A stretch of DNA of 64,000 bases from Sphingomonas sp. PL-96 (GTDB taxonomy: Bacteria; Pseudomonadota; Alphaproteobacteria; Sphingomonadales; Sphingomonadaceae). Made by a program: the position numbers and the translations under genes. The notes beneath the pieces are model-generated. The model searched no databases. It saw nothing but the letters and a program-made list of their open reading frames with translations, and was not told the origin of the DNA. Shown piece after piece: positions 17,502-27,400 of the stretch. Location of the stretch: the NCBI RefSeq assembly GCF_020707215.1, contig NZ_JAJFET010000003.1, forward strand, positions 62,001-126,000, given 5' to 3'. Position 1 is the stretch's first letter. Every line of letters starts with the position of its first letter.

Positions 17502-18599
17502 ATGCGCGAGACGGACCGTCGCACGATCATGGCCGGCATCGGCGCCGGTCTTGTCGTAGCTGCAGCGAGCGGCGCCTGCGCCGCCCCGCGGGACCGCAAG
17601 ATCGGCTACGCGATCGTGGGGCTGGGCGGCTATGCCGAGCTGATCATGTCGAAGTTCGCCGAATGCGAGCACGCCCGCCTGACCGCACTGGTCAGCGGCA
17701 CGCCGGAAAAGCTCGAGCGATTCGGCGCTCGCTACCAGATCCCGCCGACGCATCGGTACAGCTACGCAACGTTCGACCGCATCCGCGACAATCCGGATGT
17801 CGACGTGGTCTACGTCATCCTGCCGAATTCGATGCACGCCGAATACACGGTGCGGGCGGCACGAGCGGGCAAGCACGTGATGTGCGAAAAGCCGATGGCG
17901 GTTTCGGCCGCTGAGTGCCGGACGATGATCGATGCATGTCGCGCAGCCGGACGCAAGCTGATGATCGGCTATCGCTCGCGGTTCGAGCCGCATAATCGGC
18001 TTGCGATCCAGCTGGCGCGCGAGGGGTTCGTCGGCCCGACGCGGATCGTCACCTCCGAACACGGCTTCAACGCCCAACCCAATCAGTGGCGCCTCGATCG
18101 CGCCCTGTCGGGCGGCGGTTCGCTGATGGACATCGGCATCTACAGTCTGAATGCCGTGCGCTACCTGACAGGCGAAGAGCCGGTCGCCGTCAGCGCGATC
18201 GAATCCACCGACCGCTCCGACCCGCGCTTCCGCACGGTGGAAGACCGCATCACCTTCCTGCTGCGCTTCCCGTCGGGGATCGAGGCGACCTGCGTGTCGA
18301 GCTATAGCTCCAATCACAACGCATATCGCGTGATCGGCACGAAGGGCCGGATCGAGCTGGAGCCGGCCACCGGATATGATGGCCACAAGATGTTCGTGAA
18401 CCGCGACGGCCGCACGGAGCCGCGAGCGGTGGCGGCGGGCAAGGGACAGCATGCGGGCCAGCTCGATCATCTCGCCGAATGCATTCTCGACGACACGCAG
18501 CCGCTGGTGCCAGGCGAGGAAGGGCTGGCGGACCTGCGGGTGATTGAAGCCATCTACCGTTCCGCGCGGGAGGGACGCCGCGTGCAGCTCGACGCCTGA
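17502..18599 (+). CDS. Tat-exported Gfo/Idh/MocA-family oxidoreductase
   Basis: A protein of 365 residues. The N-terminus MRETDRRTIMAGIGAGLV is a twin-arginine signal followed by a hydrophobic stretch and an Ala-rich cleavage region near CAAPRD, so the enzyme is probably folded with its NAD(P) and exported to the periplasm. The Rossmann motif is AIVGLGGYAE, followed by HVMCEKPMAV with the family EKP signature, and then the C-terminal alpha/beta substrate domain (GGGSLMDIGIYSLNAVRYLTG). This layout matches glucose-fructose oxidoreductase of Zymomonas and relatives. The sugar substrate is not deducible. There is no operon partner. A divergent receiver-like gene converges from downstream. Confidence 0.9.
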   Translation: MRETDRRTIMAGIGAGLVVAAASGACAAPRDRKIGYAIVGLGGYAELIMSKFAECEHARLTALVSGTPEKLERFGARYQIPPTHRYSYATFDRIRDNPDVDVVYVILPNSMHAEYTVRAARAGKHVMCEKPMAVSAAECRTMIDACRAAGRKLMIGYRSRFEPHNRLAIQLAREGFVGPTRIVTSEHGFNAQPNQWRLDRALSGGGSLMDIGIYSLNAVRYLTGEEPVAVSAIESTDRSDPRFRTVEDRITFLLRFPSGIEATCVSSYSSNHNAYRVIGTKGRIELEPATGYDGHKMFVNRDGRTEPRAVAAGKGQHAGQLDHLAECILDDTQPLVPGEEGLADLRVIEAIYRSAREGRRVQLDA

Positions 18600-18663
18600 C
18601 CATCGACCGGGTGTTGATGGCGATGCCCGGTGATCGCCGGGTCGGCGATTGCGGCGTCCAGGA

Positions 18664-19092
18664 CTATGCTTCGGGCAGCTCCGCTTCGGCCGCGCGCAGA
18701 TAGACGACGTTCTGTACTGGGCGAGCATCGCGCTCTTCGCCGACCAGGATTGCGCTCGCCCAGTCGGCGACCTGGTAGGCGGCGAACGGCTTTGCGAGCA
18801 CGTCCCCCGACACGTGGGACGCGGCGTCCGCGACGCTAGGCAGAAGCAGCAGGACATGCACGCCGTCACTGCGCATCGCGTCGAGCAACTCCGGGGCTGC
18901 GATTGCCATGTCCTGCGCCACCGCAGCCGCGCGCACCTTCGGCTCTCGCGCCAGGGCCGATCGCGCCTGCTCCGCATCCCCGAACGGCCCCACCACCTGC
19001 AATCCACGCGCCTGCAGCGTCGTGGCGACATATCCCGCCTCGAACATGTCGGCGTCCAAGACCATCACTGCGCCGTTGCATGGGGTCATCAT
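18664..19092 (-). CDS. Divergent receiver-like (CheY-fold) protein
   Basis: A protein of 142 residues with the outline of a receiver: the beta-1 acidic pair reduced to Asp13/Asp15 (MVLDADMFEAG), a helix plus VVGPFGDAEQA, a possible acceptor Asp61 at the end of AAAVAQDM, and VLAKPF with Lys101-Pro. Most receivers have two adjacent acidic residues and a D-hydrophobic-N/P site, so phosphorylation here is doubtful. It resembles the stand-alone receivers that accompany HWE kinases in sphingomonads (compare VVGPF in the 15521 gene), and a common origin is likely. It has no kinase neighbour. It converges on the Gfo/Idh gene. Confidence 0.7.
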   Translation of the reverse strand: MMTPCNGAVMVLDADMFEAGYVATTLQARGLQVVGPFGDAEQARSALAREPKVRAAAVAQDMAIAAPELLDAMRSDGVHVLLLLPSVADAASHVSGDVLAKPFAAYQVADWASAILVGEERDARPVQNVVYLRAAEAELPEA

Positions 19093-19454
19093 CTTCTCAC
19101 GATCCGGTGCTCAGCCAGTGCTCTTCGGGGAGGAGCATCTGCCGGCAGGATGCCGACGGGCGAGGGTGTCGACTTCAAATGGTCCGGCAGCTGGTCGCGC
19201 TACTCCTCGTCGCAGCGTGACCGACCTGTTTCAGGACAGCAGGGCTAGCGCGCGAACCGGCTATTCGCCTTGATCTGTGTAGGCGCAGACCTGCTGAATG
19301 GTTGATTCAAGTTAAGATCAGCGGAAATTCTTCGTGATCGCGCGAGACTATTCTGCGGGCTTCGGCAGCGATCATCGCCATCAATTCGGGAACTGCCTGG
19401 AACGGCTTCCGAAACGAGCGGTTGAGCGTTGATTGCCGACAAGAGGGGGCCACC
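19093..19454. other. Divergent intergenic region without a recognised gene
   Basis: A 362-bp gap between the receiver-like gene and the methyltransferase. The methyltransferase-proximal 150 bp are less GC-rich (attcaagttaagatcagcgg near 19305) and probably carry its promoter. No coding pattern or repeat was recognised. Confidence 0.45.
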
Positions 19455-20420
19455 ATGTCATTCACCACTTCCCGCGATGGCGAGGCGTCGGCGTTCGACC
19501 GTGCGGCTTTGCTGAGCCTGCTGCGGCTGCTGGAAGCGCAGGGCTATCGCTTCGTCACGCCGACGCCGGGCACGCACACGCGCATCGTGGCCCGGCCGGG
19601 CCGACAGCAGGCACGTGCCCTGCGCGACGTGCTGGGCTGGAGCCTGCCGTTCACCCCGGAAATGATCGCGCCCGACGTGCTCGACCTGCTGCGCGCCGCC
19701 GGCGCGCTCGAAGAGCAGGACGGCATGCTCAAGGCACGCGTCCGGGTGTCATCCGTGCTCGGCACGCTGTTCCTGCATTCGGCGTTCCCGACCCTGGCCG
19801 CCGACTCCGTCTTCCTGGGACCCGACAGCTACCGCTTCGCCGACTTCATCGTCGCGCGCATGGCTGCACTCGCCCCGGGCGGTCGCATCCTGGATTACGG
19901 CGCGGGGGCAGGTGTCGGCGGCATCTCCGCGGCACGCCAGCAGTCGGGCAGCGTGCTGACGTTGGCGGACATCAACCCCAAGGCACTGTTCCTGTCCTCC
20001 ATCAACGCCGAGTTCGCCGGGCTTGAGCATCGGACGGTCGAGGCGACAGCCCCTGGCGACGTTCCCGACGCCTATGACCTCATCGTCACCCATCCGCCCT
20101 TCATGATGGACGATCAGGATCGCGCCTATCGCCACGGCGGGGATCTCTACGGCGCGCGGCTGTCGCTCGACTGGGTGATCGCCGGCGCGCGCAAGCTGGT
20201 GCCGGGCGGACAGCTCATCCTGCATACCGGCGTGTCGATCGTCGATGGCCGCGATGTGCTGCTGGACGAGCTTACCCGGGCGTTCCGGGGCAGTGAGTGG
20301 CGCTTCGTCTACCACGAACTGGATCCCGACATCTTCAGCGAGGACCTGGATCAGCCGGCCTATGCAGATGTCGAACGGATTGCCGCAGTCGGGCTGGTCG
20401 TGACGCGCGACGCCGGTTGA
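19455..20420 (+). CDS. SAM-dependent methyltransferase, small-domain (N-/RNA-MTase-like) class
   Basis: A protein of 321 residues. An N-terminal winged-helix-like part (about 1-120) precedes a Rossmann methyltransferase domain with motif I ILDYGAGAGVGGIS, the acidic residue in TLADINPKAL, and the catalytic loop THPPFMMDD. The last is the (N/D)PPF/Y motif of enzymes that methylate planar amide or base nitrogens, here with His in the first position. The ATG at 19455 has AGAGGGGG at good spacing, which decides the start over an upstream in-frame codon. It is followed after 10 bp by a symporter gene on the same strand. The target (protein glutamine, rRNA or small molecule) is unknown. Confidence 0.85.
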   Translation: MSFTTSRDGEASAFDRAALLSLLRLLEAQGYRFVTPTPGTHTRIVARPGRQQARALRDVLGWSLPFTPEMIAPDVLDLLRAAGALEEQDGMLKARVRVSSVLGTLFLHSAFPTLAADSVFLGPDSYRFADFIVARMAALAPGGRILDYGAGAGVGGISAARQQSGSVLTLADINPKALFLSSINAEFAGLEHRTVEATAPGDVPDAYDLIVTHPPFMMDDQDRAYRHGGDLYGARLSLDWVIAGARKLVPGGQLILHTGVSIVDGRDVLLDELTRAFRGSEWRFVYHELDPDIFSEDLDQPAYADVERIAAVGLVVTRDAG

Positions 20421-20430
20421 GCGCGCGCGC

Positions 20431-21663
20431 GTGGCGCTGAACACCCCCTCGGTCCGGATCCTGCTGGGGCTGGTCACTGGCCTAGTGGCAGGCAGCGTGC
20501 TTGCCGGCACGGGGGTCGGCGGCACTGTCGGGGCGATCGCTCAGCCCGTCGGCAAGCTGTGGCTGGACGCGCTGACCATGACGGTGGTGCCGCTCGTCTT
20601 TTCGCTGCTGGTCACCGGGGTCATGGGTGCGGCGGTCCACGCGTCCGGTGCCCAGGTGGCCGGGCGTGCACTGCTGTGGTTTGCCGTGCTGCTGCTCGCC
20701 GCCTGTTTCGTCAGCATCGGCGTGACCACGGCCATCCTCGAGTTCTGGCCGCTGCCGCCTGCTGCTGCCGCGCTGGCAAGCGTTGGCGGTCCAGCGCCGG
20801 CGGCGCCATCTTCCACCGACTGGCTGTCCAACATCATCCCCACCAACCCGATCAAGTCGGCGGCGGAAACGGCAATGGTGCCCGTGGTGCTATTCGCCCT
20901 GGTGTTCGGCCTCGCCGCCAGCCGGATCGAGGCCGAGCCGCGAATGGCGGTCAGCCGCTTGATGCAGGGCATCGCCGACACGATGCTGGTGATCGTCCAG
21001 TGGGTGCTGTGGATCGCACCGCTCGGCGTGCTGGCGCTTGCCTTCGGCGTCGGGCAGCGGCTGGGCAGCGGCGCAGCAGGCGTGCTGGCGCAGTATGTGG
21101 TGGTGGTGATCCTCGCCTGCCTGGCCGCCGTGGTGCTCGCCTATGGGTGTGTGGCGGTGCTGGGCCGGATTCATCCGCTGGCCTTTGCGCGCGCGGTGCT
21201 GCCGGCCCAGATCATCGCGGTGAGCACCCAATCGTCGCTCGCCTCGCTGCCCGCGATGGTGAAGGCGGCGCCCGCCTTGGGCGTGGAGCGCGCGCCGGCA
21301 GGCATTGTCCTGCCGCTCGCGGTGTCGCTGTTCCGCATGGCAAGTGCCGCGGCAAATGTGGCGGTCGCCCTGTATCTCGCGCAGGTTCATGGCGTCCACA
21401 TCGCACCTGCGACGCTGGCAATCGGGGCGGTGATCGCAGCCCTGATCAGCGTGGCGGCCGTCGGACTGCCGGCCCAGGTTTCGTTCTTCGCGATCATCGC
21501 GCCGGTATGCCTGGCGATGGGCGTGCCGGTGGTCCTGCTGCCCTTGCTGCTGGCGATCGAGACGGTCCCGGACGTATTCCGTACCCTTGGCAACGTGACC
21601 GGCGGCCTGGCCGTCGCTCGCCTCGCCGGCCGGGCACATGGCGACGTGCAGGATCAAGTCTGA
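20431..21663 (+). CDS. Dicarboxylate/amino acid:cation symporter (DAACS, SDF family)
   Basis: A membrane protein of 410 residues that imports C4-dicarboxylates or acidic amino acids with Na+ or H+. About eight hydrophobic helices are visible, starting with ILLGLVTGLVAGSVL. The re-entrant loop serine motif is present as STQSSLASLPAM. The helical-hairpin stretches LPLAVSLFRMASAAANVA and PAQVSFFAIIAPVCLAMG match the family's HP1/TM7/HP2 regions. The start is GTG, 10 bp after the methyltransferase stop, suggesting one transcript. The substrate cannot be fixed. Confidence 0.88.
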   Translation: MALNTPSVRILLGLVTGLVAGSVLAGTGVGGTVGAIAQPVGKLWLDALTMTVVPLVFSLLVTGVMGAAVHASGAQVAGRALLWFAVLLLAACFVSIGVTTAILEFWPLPPAAAALASVGGPAPAAPSSTDWLSNIIPTNPIKSAAETAMVPVVLFALVFGLAASRIEAEPRMAVSRLMQGIADTMLVIVQWVLWIAPLGVLALAFGVGQRLGSGAAGVLAQYVVVVILACLAAVVLAYGCVAVLGRIHPLAFARAVLPAQIIAVSTQSSLASLPAMVKAAPALGVERAPAGIVLPLAVSLFRMASAAANVAVALYLAQVHGVHIAPATLAIGAVIAALISVAAVGLPAQVSFFAIIAPVCLAMGVPVVLLPLLLAIETVPDVFRTLGNVTGGLAVARLAGRAHGDVQDQV

Positions 21664-21991
21664 ATCCGCCGTTTTCGTTTCTCGCCATCGGCGCTGCTGT
21701 ACCAGCGACGATGTTCAGTCCCGGCATCTGGTGGATCGGATCGACGATGGAGCGGTCTCGCTCTGAGGATCCGGATCCTGGCGACGTATTCGCAGGGTGT
21801 GAGGCCACCGAGCAGGGCGGCCCCTAAACCTGCGCTTCCGCCAATCCCTCGGCGGGAGCGCCGGCGCCTCGAGCGTGATGCTGAACCCGTCCAGTCGGAC
21901 GAGGTGGTCCGATGCTATCGGGAGCTTGGCATTCGGCTCAGACGCCGAACCCGTGACAGCGGCGACGACCTGCCCGACCTGAAGGCTCGGA
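21664..21991. other. Gap between convergent genes, no recognised content
   Basis: About 328 bp between the symporter and the ferritin-like gene. Short frames exist but are Arg/Pro-rich and unlike any family. No hairpin with a T-tract was seen. Confidence 0.4.
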
Positions 21992-22942
21992 CTATGCGAC
22001 TAGGTCAGTCCCGTTGATGCCTTGGGGAAGCAGGCCGCCACTGGTAGCGGAGGGATTGAGAGACAGCAGCCGAAGCATCTCGTCCGTGTTTCGAACCAAC
22101 GCGATCGGGTAACCGTTGCCGTCGGGAACGTCCGCAACGGGCTGATCGCCGCTCTGCGAGACCTGCAGCGCCGAGTCACCGGTCTGAAGTGCGGCCAGGA
22201 CAGCGAACACTGCGGACACGGTATCGGCAAGCGCCGGGGTTTCCTCCGCGCGGGTCGCCAGCAGTGCCCGGATTACGCCGTCGCGATAGATCGAGTCACC
22301 CATCGCCTTGGTCAGCATCCCCTCGGCGTCCGCAGCGACGCCCTCGGTCAGCATGGCACGATAGCCTGCAGCCACACCGTGCTCGATGACCAGCGCGCCC
22401 AGCAGGAAGCTGGTCTCGTCCGCGAATGGATCGAAGCCGCTGCCCAATCCAGCCGCTTCACCGACACGGCCAAAGGCGCTGCTGGAGAGGTCCACCGTCG
22501 GCTGAGCTCCCGCGGCGGTACCAAGCGCCTGGCGAATTGCGGTAATCGAGGCGATCTGGTCTGCGGCGAACTCGCCAGCATATTGCCCGATCAGCGGATT
22601 GGCGAAGGCCACGCTGCGCCCTCCACTGACGCTTCCCTGGGTGCCGGTGCCCCCCTGAAGCGCGGCGGGCAGGGGGCTCCCGCTCGCGGCGCCATAGAAT
22701 TGCGCCCCCACATACTGGATCGCCAACACGAAGTTCATCCAGGAGTCCGCGGACGTGATCTTGGTCGAGGACGGCGGGGTGGATGCCGCCAACCCTTCTA
22801 CATCAGGGGCGACAACCACCGTCCCTTCGGAGGAGCCGCCGCCGCAACCGGCCAGAAGGGAGGATCCGAGAAACACCGCAAGGATGCCGCCGCCGGAACG
22901 GAGCACGTCGCGGCGACCAAGCGCAAAAACTGCTTTTTCCAT
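21992..22942 (-). CDS. Tat lipoprotein with ferritin-like fold (paralogue A)
   Basis: A protein of 316 residues. The N-terminus has a twin-arginine motif (GRRDVLR), a hydrophobic core and a lipobox LLAGC, so it should be a Tat-exported lipoprotein. The body is a helical ferritin-like domain: helix A FVLAIQYVGAQFYGAA, helix B QYAGEFAADQIASITAIRQAL, helix C LLGALVIEHGVAAGYRAML and helix D SIYRDGVIRALL. The usual metal-site pattern E-x-x-H of helix B is not present; a Glu-His pair in helix C remains. The protein ends with GGLLPQGINGTDL. A second copy with the same ending lies at 39583-40476. It sits downstream of a beta-helix protein and an autotransporter on the same strand. Function unknown; metal binding is doubtful. 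Confidence 0.8.
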   Translation of the reverse strand: MEKAVFALGRRDVLRSGGGILAVFLGSSLLAGCGGGSSEGTVVVAPDVEGLAASTPPSSTKITSADSWMNFVLAIQYVGAQFYGAASGSPLPAALQGGTGTQGSVSGGRSVAFANPLIGQYAGEFAADQIASITAIRQALGTAAGAQPTVDLSSSAFGRVGEAAGLGSGFDPFADETSFLLGALVIEHGVAAGYRAMLTEGVAADAEGMLTKAMGDSIYRDGVIRALLATRAEETPALADTVSAVFAVLAALQTGDSALQVSQSGDQPVADVPDGNGYPIALVRNTDEMLRLLSLNPSATSGGLLPQGINGTDLVA

Positions 22943-23168
22943 GTGCCGCCGCTACCGAGATTCTGTTAACACACAGTAAAACAACGACTTTCTGTCAGAG
23001 GCCTCGACGCGGCCGCAACGGGCGAAAACCGCGACCGGCCGGCCGAGATCGTGGCCAAAGCGAGAAAAGGGGCCTGCTCCGCTGCTGGTCGGCAGCAGCG
23101 GAGCCATCCTCGGGTAAAAGCTGAACGGGCATGAGCGTCGCTGCTCTCCCCGGCCATCGGCGTTCAGA

Positions 23169-24299
23169 TCAAGCGCCGGTGATACCCAGCGACCGGATCC
23201 CGGTGTCGACGCCGGTGTTGGACGCCTGGATCACACCCAAGCGCGCACCCGTCGCCGAGCGTACAATCACGTCGATCCGGTAGTTGCCACACTGTTCAAG
23301 CTGGATCATGTTGCCGGCTGCGCTTCCGGGGATTGTCTCCCAAAGCTCGCCCGTCAGGGTCAATCCCCGACAGCGGATCGCACGCAGGAATTGCCCGCGC
23401 CGACGCCCCCGCAGCTTCATGTTGAGCAGCTGCACGTTGCTCACGTCCGTCAAGAACGCGCAGGGTCCGTCCTGGGTGGTTTTCTCGCCAAACGTCAGGT
23501 CCGCGTCGCGGATCACCACGTCGTCGATGACGCAGCCTTGTGCGACCCCCTTGTTCTCCATGATCAGCGGACAGCCCGTCGGGCCTGAAAGGATCGCCCC
23601 CTTGATGTTCGAGAGCCGGATGTTGCGGATCGTCGCCTTGCCGGTGGTCGCGTTGACGTGAAACTTGATGCAGGAATAGGCGGCGCTGTTGAGCGTCAGG
23701 CCCGACAGGGTGATCCGCTCCATCAGCGCATTCATCGACTCGCCGTTCTCATGGGTGAAGGACAGGGCGTCGTCGCCGCTTGAGATGACGATGTTCGATC
23801 CCGACACGCGCTGGCACGCGCCAAAGAAGTGCAGCCCGTCGGCGCCGGCCACGTTCGCGCCGGCGTTGAGCACGAGGCCGGTCAGCACGCCCCCGGTGGC
23901 ATCCTTCACTTCCATGCCGAACCCGGTAAGCGGGCCGTCGGTGCGGGCGCCGGTGACGACGAAGCCGTCCACCTTCACGATCCCCAATCCCTTGCGGGTA
24001 GCCCCATTCGGCGCCGTAGCCGCGCCGACGAACGACCCGCCCTTGCCGATGATGGTGACGTTGTGCAGTCGGGCGCTCGAGCGGTTCGTCAGGCAATAGA
24101 GCGTGCCGACCAGCGGCCCGTGATCGTTATACAGGTCGCCAACCATGTTGATGATGGCGTTGCTGCCGTATCCAAGGCCGGTGCTGGTCAGCCGATTGCC
24201 GCCCGCAGGCACAGACCAGGCTCGCCGGGCGGCGATGGCACTGTCGAGATCGGCCTGCAAGGCGGCCGTCATGTCCATCGCCCCAAGTGCGCTTACCAT
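23169..24299 (-). CDS. Right-handed beta-helix protein, GH28/pectate-lyase-like, no signal peptide
   Basis: With the ATG at 24299, which is preceded by GGAGG at ideal spacing, the protein has 376 residues and starts MVSALGAMDMTAALQADLD. Repeated short strand motifs (LHNVTIIGKGG, VKVDGFVVTG, SNIVISSGDDALSF, TLSGLTLNSA, IRNIRLSNIKG, IDDVVIRDADL) indicate a parallel beta-helix. SGDDALSFTHENG resembles the GDD catalytic turn of GH28 polygalacturonases, though the second conserved His-containing motif is not evident. There is no Sec or Tat signal. It follows the autotransporter by 116 bp on the same strand and precedes the ferritin-like lipoprotein. Polysaccharide binding or cleavage is likely; the substrate is unknown. 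An ATG at 24338 is the alternative start. Confidence 0.75.
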   Translation of the reverse strand: MVSALGAMDMTAALQADLDSAIAARRAWSVPAGGNRLTSTGLGYGSNAIINMVGDLYNDHGPLVGTLYCLTNRSSARLHNVTIIGKGGSFVGAATAPNGATRKGLGIVKVDGFVVTGARTDGPLTGFGMEVKDATGGVLTGLVLNAGANVAGADGLHFFGACQRVSGSNIVISSGDDALSFTHENGESMNALMERITLSGLTLNSAAYSCIKFHVNATTGKATIRNIRLSNIKGAILSGPTGCPLIMENKGVAQGCVIDDVVIRDADLTFGEKTTQDGPCAFLTDVSNVQLLNMKLRGRRRGQFLRAIRCRGLTLTGELWETIPGSAAGNMIQLEQCGNYRIDVIVRSATGARLGVIQASNTGVDTGIRSLGITGA

Positions 24300-24415
24300 C
24301 GGAATCAACCTCCAACCCGTCCCGCCGCCGATCGCCATGACCGGCAAAAAACGGCTTCCCACTGGCGGGGAGGGGTTAAGGTATTGTAACCGTGGGGCAA
24401 AATTTTGACCTCCCG

Positions 24416-27400
24416 CTAGAAGTTGAGCTTTGCGCCCACCGACCCTCCCGTCGAATGGCCTACCACGCCCTGTCCGCCGTCGAGCGCGAACCGGTGGGTT
24501 CCCTCGCCAAACAGCGCGAGTTGCGGAGTCGCCGCCCAGGTCAGCCCGCCACCCGCTTCTCCCCAGAACGAGGAGGTGCGCGTCTCGACAGCAGTGATCG
24601 CGGCTGAGGTGACAAAGATCGTCCGGTCGGACGATGCGAAGCCCTTCCACAGGTTCGCGCGCAGGTAAGGCTGAACGCTTCCCCGTCCGACGACATAGTC
24701 GCCCCGCACGCGCAGTCCGAGCCGCCCGGTCAGATACGTGTCGTTGTCATAGACCACGTCGGCGGCCGGAATGGCGACACGATCGAGCGAAACGCCCTGG
24801 GCGATCAGCTGCACCTGCGGCTCGATCGACCAGCTTGAGAGGAACGGCATGGAATAGCCGATCTCGGCTGAAGCGAGGGCGCCCGTGCCGTCGATGCCGA
24901 CATGGGTATTGTTCACGGACCCGGCATGGCCGCCATACCAGCTGTGCTGCACGACGGTATCGACGTAGAAACGTGCGGTGGAATAGGTCCAATAGGCGCC
25001 GGCATACACGGTGTCGGGGTGGAGATCGCCCACGTACAGGTCCCGTGTTCCGCTCGCAGAGCCGCGGACGCGCGCCTTGCCGTCGGCATAGCCGCCATAG
25101 ACGCCGATGTCGTGGCGCCCACGGGCGTCGCCGAACTGGAAAAGGTCGATACCCAGCTGGAAGCCATGGGTGCGACCGTCGACCACCGGGCTGACCGTGC
25201 CCGACTGACGATAGTGGTGGTCGTCTAGCAGAAGCCGCCCCCAGAGCCGTCCCGGTACTGTGAACCCGGACGCGCCCTCGCGGCTGCCGACCCGATCTCC
25301 CATTCGGCGATGATAGGTGCTCAGCATGTCGAGATCGCCCTGCCGCAGCCAGCCCGAAAGGGCAGCCAGCAAAGGCGCTTCGACGCGGTAGGTAGGATCG
25401 TCGACGCTCGTGGCCTGGGTGCGCAGATACCATCCCTCGCCAGTGCCCGCGATGTCGGAGGCGTAGAGCCGGTACTCGAACGCGCCGACATTGATCTCGC
25501 CGCCGGCCAGCACGAAAGCGTCTTTGGTGGTGGTCGCAGTGGTGGTGCCGCCGTTGATGCCTTCGATGATCTGGATGCCGTCGCCGGTCGTCGCCGCACC
25601 CAATCCGTCCAGGTTGGTGATTGCGATCACGGTGCGGCCGCTCGCCGCGCCGCCGTCGATCACCAGCCGGTCCGAGGGCGAGCCGTCGGGTCCGAGCACC
25701 GTGTCGAGCGCCAGCGTGCCGCTTTGCCCGACATAGTCGCCACGGATCACCAGCCGGTCGGTCGCACCGGACGCCCCATTCGTCAGGTCGATCCGGCCCG
25801 CATTCACCACGGTCGCCTTGCTGCCGTTGCCTGCGATCACCGTGTTGGTCCCTCCGCCGGCCAGGAAAGTGGAAGCGGCGTCGATCGTTAGCGTGCCACC
25901 GGCCAGCATCACGTCACCGTCCGAGGTAAGCGTCGATGCGACCAGGTGGATGGCATTCCACCCGGTCAGGCGCCGCGTCCCCGCCGTCGTACTTTGCTCA
26001 AAGGTCAGAACGTCGTTGCCGCCGCCGACGCCGCCGCCCGCGATGCTGGTCGTTCCGGAAAGATTGGCCTCGGTGATGCCGCGGAAGGTAACGCTGTCGT
26101 CGCCCTCGCCGGTTGCGAGAGATCCGGTCAACGTGCCTGCCGTCATGAGGACGGTGTCCGCGCCCCTGCCGAGCACGACCGCCCCAGAGATCTCGCCGCC
26201 CGAGACCGTAACCGCCTGGCCGTTGTCGCCCCCCGTGATCGCGATCGCGCCGGGGGAGGCGGCGGCGATCGTACCGCTGGTGGTGAATGACTGCGTTCCG
26301 CCGGTCAGGTCGATCACGGGCGCGCTCGCAATCGAGCGAAACGTCCCCGTGTTGGTGACGGACGCTGCCGGGCCGGCGACCAGCGCGGATCCTCCTGCGG
26401 CGCTCGTCACGGACACGGTACCCGTCAGCGTGGCATTGCCACCGGTCGCCAGCCGCACACCGGTGGCGCCGGTGCCGCTGGCAGTGATTGCAAAGCCCGC
26501 GCCCAGCGTCAGGTCGCCCGTCGTTGCCGCACCGTCCGCGGCGGCGAAGGTGAAGCCGGTGCTGTCCGTCCCGGCCGCGGTGATGGTCGCGGTGCTTGCG
26601 GGATCGAGCGTCACCGCCGTGCGGATGCCGGAGCCGGAGCCGGTCACTGCGATTGCGGTGCCGTTCAACCGGATCGCCCCGCTGTTCGCGGCGTTTTCGA
26701 GTCCGTTCCCGCTGCCGCTCGTCGTCAGGGTGCCGTCGGCCAGCAAGACGCTGCCGCTGCCGATGTCCACCAACACGGCATGCGCCGTGCCGCCGGCGGT
26801 GAAGGAACCGCTCGTTTCCACGGCCGCGCCGTTGGTGACGCGCAGCGCCGCCACGCCATCATTCACGATGACGGCGGACATGCTGGATCCGACCAGTGTG
26901 GAGCCGACGCCATCCAGCAGAATGCCGGTGCCATCGGCAACCGTGATGCTCCCCTGGTTGGACAGGCGTCCGCCCGACACGGCCACGCCGATCCCACTGC
27001 CGGCGAGCGCCACGCTCCCCATGTGGGTGGCGGCCGTTGCCGTTCCGGCGATACGGATGCCGATGTTGTCGGTCCCGCTGAATGCAATGGTGCCGCTGTG
27101 CTGGAGCTGCCCGCCGTTCCGCACGACATAACCGGTAAGCGTGTCGTGATCCGCGGCGAGCGCGGCGCTGCTGACAAGCGCGGTGGTTGCGACCGGCGCC
27201 CCCGCGGCGGTGCCGTCCAGCCCAAAGGCCTGACCGTCGATGACCGCGGCCGTCGTCGTGTCGCCCGCAAGGGTAATCGCACTGCTGCCGTCCAGCACCC
27301 CCGTGGCGCCGCCTTCGATCCGGATGCCGGCAGAACCGCTGCCGGAAACGACGATTGCCGCGCCCGCCCCGTCGAAGGTGACCCGTTCGGACGCGCCTGA

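Noticed and set aside
23169..24650. Longer beta-helix product starting at 24650
   Set aside because: The extra 117 codons overlap the end of the autotransporter gene and read as non-coding sequence; a strong GGAGG supports ATG 24299.
26041..26300. Repeats inside the autotransporter as a possible CRISPR or satellite
   Set aside because: They are imperfect codon-level repeats of a beta-helix passenger in frame, without fixed spacers.
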